64,000 bases of DNA, taken from Calamus simplicifolius (lineage: Eukaryota > Streptophyta > Magnoliopsida > Arecales > Arecaceae). Of this stretch, positions 48,096 through 58,547 are shown one piece after another; positions within the stretch are counted from its first letter, which is position 1, and every line of letters begins with the position of its first letter. Where the stretch lies: assembly GCA_900491605.1 (NCBI GenBank), contig UESW01001617.1:208923-272922 (forward strand). The letters are read 5' to 3'. Under the pieces are notes generated by a model. It ran no database searches. It worked only from the letters and a program-made list of their open reading frames with translations, and was not told the DNA's origin. Position numbers and translations under genes: made by a program.

Positions 48096-51000
48096 GTGTC
48101 CATGATGATTGCTAAGCATCCTGTAAAAAGAATTCTGGTTGATAGTGGGAGCTCGGTGGATGTTTTGAATTATGATGCTTTTGTTCGCATGAACCTGTCA
48201 CCCGACCTGCTTCGGCCCGTCGCCACGCCCTTGATGGGGTTCACCGGAGATTCCGTGAAGGTCGAAGGGGAGATCACTCTTCCTGTCACGGCTGGCACGG
48301 CTCCATGCCAAAGCACAGTCTTCATGAACTTTCTGGTGGTCCGAGTGCCCCTCGCCTATAATGCAATCCTTGGGAGGCCCGGGCTCAATCTTTTGGACGC
48401 TATCATATCCACTAAGAGGCTCCTTGTGAGGTTTTCCACCAGTGAAGGAGTGGGGGAGATGCGGGGAGAGCAGAGCCCGCCCCCACTTTGCTACCACATG
48501 GCCCCTAGTCCACAGGGGGTGATACCTGCACCTGCACCGGAAGTGCTGAACCCCCGGAACCTGGAGAGAAGAGGAGAGCCGGCCGAGCGTCAGCTTGCTT
48601 TCCCTCTTGGAGAGGACCCAACAAAGATGATCCAGATCGGAGCCCTACTCCTGGAGGAAGCCCGTGGCCAGCTCCTCGCTTTCTTGCGGGCCAACGCTGA
48701 TGTCTTCGCCTGGTCGGCGTCCGATATGCCCGGCATTCCGAAAGAAGTGTTTACCCACCGGCTCAATATCAAGCCGGAGTACCAACCCATTCGGCAGAAG
48801 AAGAGGAGCTTCGCCCTTGACAGACAGAAGGCCGTGGACGAGGAGGTGCGAAAGCTGTTGGCCGCCGGTCACATCCGTGAGGTGCACTACCCCGACTGGC
48901 TAGCGAATGTTGTGATGGTTCGCAAGGCCAGCGGGAGCTGGAGGATGTGCATGGACTTCACTGATCTCAACAAGGCGTGCCCCAAAGACAGCTTCCCACT
49001 ACCCCGGATCGACCAGCTAGTGGACGCTACGTCCGAGCACCAAACTCTTAGCTTCATGGATGCATTTTCGGGGTACAACCAAATCAGGATGAACCCAGCT
49101 GATGAAGAAACGACTTCCTTTATTACTGAAAAAGGGATTTACTGCTACAAGGTGATGTCGTTTGGGCTGAAGAATGCCGGAGCCACCTATCAGAGGTTGA
49201 TGAATAAGGTCTTTGAGGACCAGATCGGGCGTAACATGGAGGTATATGTGGATGATATGCTGACCAAGAGCACCAATGCTGCAGACCACGTCGCCGATCT
49301 CGCAGAGGCCTTCAACAACCTGCGCCGGTACCAGATGAGGCTGAACCCCAGCAGGTGTGCCTTCGGCGTGGTGGCAGGCAAGTTTCTGGGCTTTATGGTA
49401 ACCCAGCGGGGGATCGAAGCCAATCCCGACAAGATCCGAGCTATCTTGGATATGAGGTTCCCAGCTAATAAGAAGAAGGTGCAACGCCTAACCGGGAGGG
49501 TGGCAGCCTTGAGTCGCTTCATATCAAGATCGGCAAAAAGGTGCCTGCCCTTTTTTAAGGCGTTGCGCAAGGTCAACAGCTTCGAGTGGACAAAGGAATG
49601 TCAGGATGCCTTCGAAAAGTTGAAGCAATTTCTATCCACTCCCCCGCTATTGTCCAAGCCAAGAGGCGGAGAAGAGCTCTTCCTGTACCTTGCAGCCTCT
49701 CCCGAGGCCGTCAATTCTGTGCTCGTGCGCATGGATGCCGACGGAGTGCAGAGGCCGGTCTACTACACCAGCAAGGTATTTCATGATGCCGAGACTAGAT
49801 ATTCTAGGACTGAGAAGATCATTTTTGCCCTGGTAGTCTCTGCCCAATGCTTCCGACCCTACTTCCAAGCTCATCCCATCATGGTGCTCACGGACCAATC
49901 TCTTCGGACCATCTTGTCCCGTCCTGACACCTCTGGTCGGTTAGCCAAGTGGGCCATCAAGCTGAGCGAGTTCGACCTATCTATTCGGCCGAGGTTTGCC
50001 ATGAAGTCTCAAGTGTTAGCTGATTTCTTGATCGAGTGTACTTGGACCGAGGAGTGTTCGGAGGAATCGCGTCCGGAGGTGCGCATGAAGCCCTCCTCGA
50101 CCGAGGAAACAGAATAGGAAGACTGGATCTTGCATGTGGATGGAGCAGCAAATTCTCAGGGAAGCGAAGCCGGGCTCATCCTTGCGAGTCCCGAGGGGGA
50201 GGTAGTGGAGTATGCCCTTCGGTTTCAGTTCCCGGCCACTAATAACCAAGCGGAGTATGAAGCCCTATTGGCGGGAATGAGGCTGGCTGAGGAGCTCGGT
50301 GCAGGGCGTCTGAGGGCCTTCATGGACTCTCAGTTTATTTCTGGGCAGGTTGCTGGGGAATACGAAGCCAAAGACCCGACCATGTCCCATTACCTGAGCA
50401 AGGTGCTGTCCCAAGCCTCTCGGTTCTCTTACTTCCGCATCGACTATATTCCCCGAGCGAAGAACGCTAGGGCCGACGCGTTGTGCTGTTTGGCCACCTC
50501 GGCCGACAGGACCCTGGGAAAAACGTATATGGAGCACCTGCAGACCCCAAGCATTGAAGTTGCGGATGAAGTACTGCCGGTTGAGCAAGGGTCCTCCTAG
50601 ATGGATGCCTACGTCCGATATTTGACCGACGACACTCTCCCAGAAGACTCCGCTAAGGCCAGACTGCTCAGATGGCGGGCCCCGAAGTTCCTGATGATGG
50701 ACGGGAAGCTTTATCGAAGATCATTTTCATACCCGGTCCTCAAGTGCGTTGGACCAGCCGAAGCTGACTATATTTTGCGGAAAATTCATAAGGGCATCTG
50801 CGGGAGTCATCTGGGGGGCAGAGCCCTAGCTTATAAGGCCCTGCGACAGGGGTACTACTGGCTGACCATGAGGGAGGACGCGGCCGAGCTTGTTAAGAAG
50901 TATGATAGCTGCCAGCGCCATGCCAATATTCAGCGGCAGCCGACATCTTAGCTGACCCCCCTGGCGGTGCCTTGGCCCTTCGCCCAGTAGGGTATGGACA

Positions 51001-51829
51001 TCTTGGGACCGTTCCCCCCAGCCTCCAGGCAGCGCAAGTTCCTCCTAGTAGCCGTCGATCACTTCACCAAGTGGATTGAGGCCGAAGCCCTTGCTAAGAT
51101 CACTGAGAGCAAGGTGAGATCCTTCTTTTGGAAGTCTATCATATGTCGGTTCGGGCTACCACAACTCTGGTCACCGACAATGGCCAGCAGTTTGACAACG
51201 CACCCTTCCGAGGATTCTGCACCGAACTGAGCATCCACCAGAGATTCACTTTCGTCGGACATTCCCAGACCAACGGAGCGGCCGAGGTAGCCAATCGCAT
51301 CATTCTCCAAGGACTGAGAACCCGACTGGATGATTGTAAGGGACGATGGGTGGAGGAGCTCCATAATGTGCTATGGGCGTACCACATAACGCCACGAGCC
51401 CCCACCGGAGAGACCCCATTCAGTCTAGTCTTCGGGTCCGAAGCTGTCATCCCGGTGGAGATAGGCTCCCCGAGCCCGCGGGTGGAGTCATATAGTGAGG
51501 AAGATAACCCAGACCGGCTACGAGCTAACCTTGATCTGGTGGAGGAGGTGCGAGACCGGGAGCGGCTCCGGATGGCGGTCTACCGATAACGAGCTGCCAA
51601 ATATTACAACGCCCACGTGCGCCCCAAAACCTTTTTGCCGAGAGACCTGATTCTTCGACGAGCCGAGGTCTCAAAGCCGACGGAAGGAGGCAAGCTAGCT
51701 CCGAACTGGGAGGGGCCCTACCGGATCACCGAAGCACTCCGTCATGGAGCATACAAGAATGCGGAGCTGGATGGGAGGCCGCTCCCCCGGACGTGGAACG
51801 ACGACAACCTCCGTCGGTACTATCAGTAG
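48096..51829 (+). pseudogene. Gypsy pol (protease, RT, RNase H, integrase)
   Basis: A 673-codon open stretch (48096-50117) holds the protease (ILVDSGSSVDVL), RT (FMDAFSGYNQIRM, YVDDM) and RNase H (VLTDQSLRTIL). Then, in frame, a second RNase H-like domain at 50130-50600 (LHVDGAANSQGSEAG, then AEYEALLAGM) and integrase zinc HH-CC and core at 50750-51590 (GICGSHLGGRAL, MDILGPFPPA, VTDNGQQFD, the Glu in GAAEVANR). The C-terminus ends DDNLRRYYQ at 51829. In-frame stops at 50115, 50598, 50949, 50988 and 51587 each fit TGG to TAG, CAG to TAG or CAA to TAA. One frameshift lies near 51165. Otherwise well kept. Confidence 0.94.
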
Positions 51830-51926
51830 TGCATTCCCTTCTTACACTAAATACCATGCTTGTATTCTTTTGGGTTTTCACCCCTCATTTCACATGAATG
51901 AACTTGAGTTCTAGCATCCCAGTTTT

Positions 51927-52950
51927 TCAACAACTAAAACCTGACCCCAGTCGGCACAGAAAGCCCTGGGCCAGCCAGGCACAAAGCCTAGTGTACCACT
52001 GGAGAGCGATGTACCATCGGCTCTCAATAACTAAAGCCCGACCCCAATCGGCACAGAAAGCCCTGGGCCAGCCAGGCACAAAGCCCAGTGTACCACTGGC
52101 AGAGCGATGTACCATCGGCTCTCAACAACTAAAGCCCGACCCCGATCGGCACAAAAAGCCCTGGGCCAGCCAGGCATAAAGCCCAGTGTACCACTGGCAG
52201 AGCGATATACCATCGACTCTCAACAACTAAAGCCCAACCCCGGTCGGCACAAAAAGCCCTAGGCCAGCTAGGCACAAAGCCCAGTGTACCACTGGCAGAG
52301 CGATGTACCATCGGCTCTCAACAACTAAAGCCCGACCCCGGTCGGCACAGAAAGCCCTGGGCCAGCCAGGCATAAAGCCCAGTGTACCATTGGCAGAGCG
52401 ATGTACCATCGGCTCTCAACAACTAAAGCCCAACCCCGGTCGGCACAGAAAGCCCTGGGCCAGCCAGGCACAAAGCCCAGTGTACCACTGGCAGAGCGAT
52501 GTACCATCGGCTCTCAACAACTAAGGCCCGACCCCAGTCGGCACAAAAAGCCTTAGGCCAGCCAGGCACAAAGCCCGGTGTACCACTGGCAGAGCGATGT
52601 ACCATCGGCTCTCAACAACTAAAGCCCGACCCCGGTCGGCACAGAAAGCCCTGGGCCAGCCAGGCACAAAGCCCAGTGTACCACTGGCAGAGCGATGTAC
52701 CATCGGCTCTCAACAACTAAAGCCCGACCCTGGTGCACAAAGCTCAGTGTACCACTGGCAGAGCGATGTACCATCGGCTCTCAACAACTAAAGCCCGACC
52801 TCGGTCGGCACAAAAAGCCCTGGGCCAGCCAGGCACAAAGCCCAGTGTACCACTAGCGTCGGCTCTCAACAACTAAAGCCTGACCCCGGTCGGCACAGAA
52901 AGCCCTGGGCCAACCAGGCACAAAGCCCAGTGTACCATTGGCAAAGCGGC
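51927..52950. repeat. 98-bp tandem array behind Gypsy pol, about 11 copies
   Basis: CAGTGTACCACTGGCAGAGC recurs every ~98 bases from about 51988 to 52930; one unit near 52735 and one near 52855 are shortened. Each unit has CCCGACCCCGGTCGG (self-complementary) and GGCCAGCCAGGC. The repeated 60-73-residue ORFs on both strands are by-products. Confidence 0.93.
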
Positions 52951-53276
52951 GTGCAAGCAGCCCCTGGAAGCTCGAGTCTATCTTAGCCTTCCGAGTCCGG
53001 TGCTTCATCGGTCACTAGGAGTCCGTATTCCTCGACTCTAGGATTCGGTCCTACGTGGCTAAGTCGAGGTTATTCGAGAATGAATTAAAGGTTATTCCTC
53101 AGTACCGATGAAGCCCCTAAGGGTCCCACGTCGGCAGCCAAAGGACTTGGGGTAAAAGTTACAATTGGATAAAGACAAATTTCGTTGAAGGAAAGAGTGT
53201 ACTTCATTAACTCGAAAGTGCTTACAAAACGCCGATCAAGTCGGACTTACAAAAATGAAAAAGTACAACGTGAAGC
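52951..53276. other. Spacer between array and antisense gene
   Basis: No gene. Contains AATTAAAGG/TTATTC words and, reading on minus, would hold the 3' end of the antisense gene. Confidence 0.4.
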
Positions 53277-55550
53277 TCACGGTTCAGCCGGCGCAGGTTC
53301 GTCGTCAGACGAACCAACCTCGGAGAGACGCTCTGGCTCGACCTCAAGGGCCTGTGGAAAGTCCAGGTCTCGGGCGACCTTTTCCTTTCCACATTGGAAC
53401 CCTTGAAGATACGCTTCCGCCGAAGCTTCGGCCAGCTCGTCTATGAAGCGCTCGGATGCCCTAAACTCTTCAATAACCCTAACAGCCCTAGCCTCAACAG
53501 CTGCCTCCACCTCAGCAGCTCGAGCTTTCCTCTCTGCAGCTAGAGATGCCACCGCTGCCCTCTCAGCCTCCAGGGCATGATCCCTCTCCTCCTCAGCTTT
53601 CCTCGCCTTTTCCTCAGCCTCCTTCGCCCTCTCCTCGGCCTTCCTTGCCCTTTCCTCGGCCTTGCCTGCCTGATTCTTGGCCGCCTGGATGGTCACGGCC
53701 AACTCTGAAATATGTAGGTCCCTGGCCGCAACAGCGCTTTCGGCCTCCATCAGCTGGTTGAGAGCCACCCGCAAACGGTTGGTCTCAACTTCTACCCGGC
53801 TCTCGGCCACCTTTATCTCGTCGGTCCGGGCAGTCCTGGCCGATTCCAAGGCCCTCTCGGCTGCCTCCGCTCGAGCGCGAGCCTCCTGGCCTCTCTCTGG
53901 GCCTCCCGCATGAGGGTCTTTCCCCCATGGATGACCTCCCTTGTAGCAGCCAAGGAGTTCGCAATCTGCATGCAGGCCTCATGTCAAAAGAGAGAGGAAG
54001 AGTAAAAGGGAAATCTAAAAGCAGGGAGCTGCGAGTCTACTTACTTTGACCAGGGCCGCGTAGGACTCTTGGAAGAACGTGGCCGCCTTCAAATGGCTAA
54101 ATTCTTCTTGAACCTCGGGTACGAAGATTGATGAGATGAGCCGCTCTGCCCAGCGTCCATCGCCCAAAATGGAGTCCCGATGCAGCCTCAGCCTGGCTCC
54201 ATTTCCTCCAGCAGCCTCGGTGGTTTCGGATTCGGCGCACGGAGGGCTGCTTGCCGGTGTCTGCTCCGGGGGCGGACTTGCAGCCCCCGATGGTCCCTCA
54301 CCCCAGCTCCTTGTAACCTCGGCGGGGACTGGTCCGCGGGGAGCGGGGGGTTCCTCCGCTATCGCTAGCTCCTCCGTGGCCGGCACCTCCGCTATCGCCG
54401 GCTCCTCCGTAGCTGGCTCCCTTTCAGGCGGGGTGTCGGCCGTCGGATCGACCTCCGGGACGACCGGAGGCTCTTGCGGTGCAGGTGGCTCGGGCACCCG
54501 CACAGTCGGGCGTTTCGGGGCCGGTGCTTGCTGCCCCTCACTCGGCCCCTCCTGTGCCCTCCTCTTGGCAGCGGCCTTCATGAGTCTGCGGGTCGGGACC
54601 TTCATAGCTGTGCAACATCGGCCGTGGTCAGCCAAAAAAATAATAATAAAAAAAATAAAAGGGAAGACTTTGACTAAGTATGAGGGAGGCTTACCGCGGT
54701 GGGAGATGAGACCCGCTGACTGGAGGTTTTCCTCTATTAGAAGCAGGTTGTACCGAGGGATGTCGGTAGCCAACAGCTGCCCCAACGCTTCCTTGTCTCC
54801 GGGGTGGACAGTGGGATTCATGTTACCTCGAAGGTCGGGGTGCCCCCATCGGGACTTGGTCAAGATTGGCAAAGAAAAATCGGGATTTCCATCCCTTGAT
54901 GGAGGTAGGAAGAAGAAGCTTAAAGACTCGGCCGGGTCGGGGCTGAAACAACCACCAACCCTTCTGAGCCCGGAGGATGTAGAAAGAGCTAAAGAGAGAG
55001 ACTCGAGAGGTAATGTGAAGATGATGGCAGAGGACAACGAAGGCACTAACGACCCGAAGGGAGTTCGGGGCCAACTGAGAAGGGGTCAAGGAGTAATAGT
55101 CAAGGAGGTTTACGAAAAAAGGAGAAAGGGGTAAGCGGAGGCCCACCCTCAGGGAAATTTCGTAAATGGCCACTCAGCCCGGTCAAGATGAGATCACTCT
55201 ATCGTCGGGGGTCGGGAGATAGAGCCCGACATCCCGGAGGATTTGGTAACGGGCTCGGATGTTCGCCAAATCCTGGCCTGTCACCGTGGAAGCGACCCCT
55301 TCCGGGGATTCCGCCCCCACCCTCGAGGAGGTGCCGGCCTCCGCCTGGCGTCTCCTCGATGGGGCCGTGCCAGCTGCCGCTGGGCGCCTCCCTGCGGGAG
55401 TCTCCCCGGTGACCCGCCGTCGGGCCAGAGGGATGCGGTCCTTCGAATCAAAGGACCACTCAAGAGGAGGTGAAGGAGAAGGGGGAGAAGAAGGAGAAGC
55501 ATGAAGCCTCTTGGGAGAAGGACGATCCTCTGAATCATCCTACGAGGTCC
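53277..55550 (-). pseudogene. Antisense spliced gene of the Gypsy element
   Basis: Read on minus. The N-terminal half (about 55540-54690) has a Ser/Pro head, then the domain known as putative gypsy-type transposon protein: DLANIRARYQILRDVGLYLP, AIYEISLRVGLRLPLSPFF, YSLTPSQLAPNS, GWWLFQPRPGR, LLIEENLQSAGL. An intron about 54694-54609 (GTAAGCC...GCACAG) separates it from a Pro/Glu/Ala-rich middle (PATEEPAIAE), and a second about 54044-53969 (GTAAGTA...CATGCAG) leads to a long Ala/Glu/Arg coiled coil (AEERARKAEERAKEAEEKAR) ending near EPAPAEP at 53277. Frame changes near 55180, 54850 and 53880 and two TGA codons where CGA would fit show decay. The function of this family is unknown. Confidence 0.82.
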
Positions 55551-56122
55551 AGGACTGGGAACTTATTGTTGGAAGAAGGAATATAGAGGTCTAAAAGAGA
55601 CGAAGAGCTGACCTGGGGAAGAAAATGGCGTGCGCGGGCTCTCAGGTTGCAGGGAAGGCCAGAAGGCGAAAAATCGGAGAATCAGAGAAAGAAGACAATG
55701 ATGGCAGGGGCAGTGTGGCCAGATTCAACTACCCACCCGAGTTTTATTGAGTTTTGAATTATCCCGCCTTGTCTCGTCAGCCACGTAGACTATCACCGTA
55801 GGCTGGGCTGCCTTGATGATTGCTCGGCGCGTGATACGATATGCTTCCGGCCAACGATGGGATGCCGCTGACGTCATTGTTATGATGGGCAATGATGGCG
55901 CTACTTTCCTCACGGACTTCGAAGGATCAACCTTGCCTCGAGGACGATCGCCGCGGATCAGGTGGATGGTAGTGGCTGCCCTTTCATATCCCCCATGACG
56001 CCCGCGTAAAGTCATTGCAGCACTCAGAGACACGTGTCCGGGGGCGATTCGCAAAGGACGGGGATCAGTCACTTGGGAGGTGACACCCCTTTCGCCTTAT
56101 TGGGGTGGGCCCACTCCGTCTC

Positions 56123-56139
56123 AGGGGTGAGGGGGCATC
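56123..56139 (+). promoter_or_regulatory. Gypsy polypurine tract
   Basis: AGGGGTGAGGGGGCATC immediately before the 3' LTR, the expected site of plus-strand priming. Confidence 0.7.
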
Positions 56140-57647
56140 TGATATGGCTGATCCAACGCCGCCAGAATAAATGATAACGACAACTGACGGAGGCTCTCTC
56201 GGCCTCCTGAGCCCCCCCTCGGTATCGGCCTCAAGCCACAGCTCTCGGGCCTTATGAACAGTATCTCAACCCACGAGACCCTCTCGGTCTCGGGCTGCAT
56301 GACCAATGCTTGGCCTTGAGTTCCACCCTCGGCCTCAAGCCACAGCTCCCGGGCCTTATGAACAGTATCTCAACCCCCAAGACCCCCTCGGTCTCGGGCT
56401 GCATGAATAGTGCTTGGCCTCGAGTTCCACCCTCGGCCTCAAGCCATAGCTCCCGGGCCTTATGAACAGTATCTCAACCCCCGAAACCCCCTCGATCTCG
56501 GGCTGCATGAACAGTGCTTGGCCTCGAGTTCCACCTTCGGCCTCAAGCCATAGCTCCCGGGTCTTATGAACAGTATCTCAACCCCCAAGACACCCTCGGT
56601 CTAGGGCTGCATGAACAATGCTTGGCCTCGAGTTTCACCCTCGGCCTTAAGCCACAGCTCCCGGGCCTTATGAACAGTATCTCAACCCCCGAACCCCCTC
56701 GGTCTCGGGCTGCATGAACAATGTTTGGCCTCGAGTTCCACCCTCGGCCTCAAGCCACAGCTCCCGGGCCTTATGAACAGTATCTCAACCCCCGAGACCC
56801 CCTCGGTCTCGGGCTGCATGAACAGTGCTTGGCCTCGAGTTCCACCCTCGGCCTCAAGCCATAGCTCCCGGGCCTTATGAACAATATCTCAACCCCCGAG
56901 ACCCCCTCGGTCTCGAGCTGCATGAACAGTGCTTGGCCTCGACTTCCACCCTCAGCCTCAAGCCACAGCTCCCGGTCTTATGAACAATATCTCAAACCCC
57001 GAGACCCCCTCGGTCTTGGGCTGCATGATCCGACCCGCTCCGAGCCACCTGGCATGCCCACGTAATCTGCCGCACATCCGTAGCAGGGTGTGGCCATACC
57101 TCATAACGGCGTATGGTCCATCATGTGTTTGTCACTGTACATGACCATATCCCGTTACAGCGTACGGTCCACCACCTGCCCGCAACTGTGCGCAGTCACA
57201 TCCAGCGACGGTGCGCACCAGGCATAACCACAGACGCCAGACACCTGTGAGGCTGTACTGACAGGTGATGCAGGACACCTCCGACATGCATGGTGACAGT
57301 ATGATCTGTCACTGTCAGCCTTATCTTTTGTCCGTTATTGAACGGGGCGCCTTGGAATGAGCAATCTTCTGGAATGGAAGGAGATCTCTTCGAACAGGTA
57401 TAAAAACATACGCTCTCGCTGTAAGTAAGGATCCAAGAACTCTGATTTTTCTAGCTTCTTCCTACTAGTTAAGCCCTAACTGTCTAGCTTCCTTTGGCTA
57501 GACAGCTCTCGTCTGTTCCCGAGTAACTAACTTGAGCATCGGAGGGTTTCCACCGGAGCATCCGCCTCTGGGGACTTTTCTTGCAGGAGTCCGGCGAGGA
57601 GGACGCCCGTTTCCCCGGCGCTTGAAGGAAGTGACTCGGCGTCATCA
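56140..57647 (+). repeat. 3' LTR of Gypsy
   Basis: 1,508 bp with eight ~104-bp units (marker at about 56248 to 56974) against six in the 5' LTR. It ends CGTCATCA followed by AAAGT. Confidence 0.94.
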
Positions 57648-57652
57648 AAAGT

Positions 57653-57908
57653 CATCAGAAGAATACTACAATAAATAAAGATACCAGCCAGTTAGATATA
57701 GAGAGGACATTATTTCCCAATAAGAATCTTTTGTGTGCATCCTTACCTCTAAGATATTCAGTGTTTATTGAATCAGGTAACTTAAATGGCGGGCTTGCTG
57801 ATAAGTTAGCTGGACTGGCTTGTTCCAGTGCTGAAGAGAGGAATTGGGCTAGTGATTTTCCTGTTTCGCTTGTGCCTTTTCTCCAGGCTGATGGGTGGGA
57901 TTGTTTGT
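57653..57908 (+). other. Orphan open stretch between Gypsy and TRIM
   Basis: An open frame (57731-57913, LADKLAGLACSSAEERNWA, then LVPFLQADGWDC) has gene-like composition but no family I recognise, and it runs into the TRIM insertion. It might be a decayed exon downstream of the TIC40-like gene; it does not resemble the TIC40 C-terminus. Confidence 0.3.
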
Positions 57909-58547
57909 TGTAACGACCCGGGCCCACAAACCCATAACCCGTTTCGTTACAAGAAAATAAGACGGACAAGGTCCATACCAACTTGGGCCATCATAGCTCA
58001 AAAGGATCCAATTAGTACTTGTCCATCTTACTTAACTGGTTATAAACCATACAACCAACTCCCAATTTCCCGATGTGGGACTATTGGGAGGGGCATCACA
58101 ATCCACTCCCCTTACAGAGAGGCAACATCCTCGTCGCCGAGGCACATGATCGTATCTACCAGGCGCAGGACTCTAGAGGTGATCCCATCAACGTAGCACA
58201 CTTTGCCCTCTGTGGCACTTAGCTCCTGCATAGGCAGGACTCAAGAGGTGCTCTCCCCATAGGCTCAGGAGGTGGCTCCTTATTAATGTAACACTTTGCC
58301 CTGTGTGGTACTTAGTGCTCTCCCCACAGGCTCAAGAGGTGGCTGTTTATTAATGTAACGATCCGAGCCCGCAAACCCATGAACCCGTTTCGTTACAAGA
58401 AAACAAGACGGACAAGGTCCATACCAACTTGGGCCACCACAGTCCAAAAATGATTCAATTGGTACTTGTCTATCTTACTTAACTGGTTATAAACCATACA
58501 ATCAACTCCCAATTTTTCGATGTGGGACTATTGGGAGGGGCATCACA
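57909..58547. mobile_element. TRIM-like miniature LTR element, 639 bp
   Basis: Direct terminal repeats 57909-58100 (192 bp) and 58355-58547 (193 bp) start TGTAACGA and end GGGGCATCACA, flanked by the 5-bp duplication TTTGT (57904-57908 and 58548-58552). The 254-bp interior is non-coding and itself has two diverged copies of a block with ACTTTGCCCT and GAGGTGGCT. No canonical tRNA-Met primer site follows the left repeat. Size and structure fit TRIM elements. Confidence 0.9.

Larger units (their letters stand above)
45021..57647 (+). mobile_element. Gypsy LTR retrotransposon (Tat-like) with antisense gene
   Basis: 12,627 bp, LTRs starting TGATATGG and ending CGTCATCA, target duplication AAAGT at 45016-45020 and 57648-57652. 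Layout: 5' LTR, primer-binding site, gag, protease, RT, RNase H, second RNase H-like domain, integrase, a 98-bp tandem array, an antisense spliced gene, polypurine tract, 3' LTR. A second RNase H domain, non-coding DNA with tandem repeats and an antisense ORF behind pol are typical of the Tat/RIRE2-like branch. Confidence 0.95.

Noticed and set aside
51898..52791. Many 60-93-residue ORFs on both strands
   Set aside because: Produced by the 98-bp tandem array, repeating the same peptide.
54136..55134. 332-residue plus ORF in the Gypsy element
   Set aside because: Shadow of the antisense gene; the minus strand has the recognisable domain and introns.
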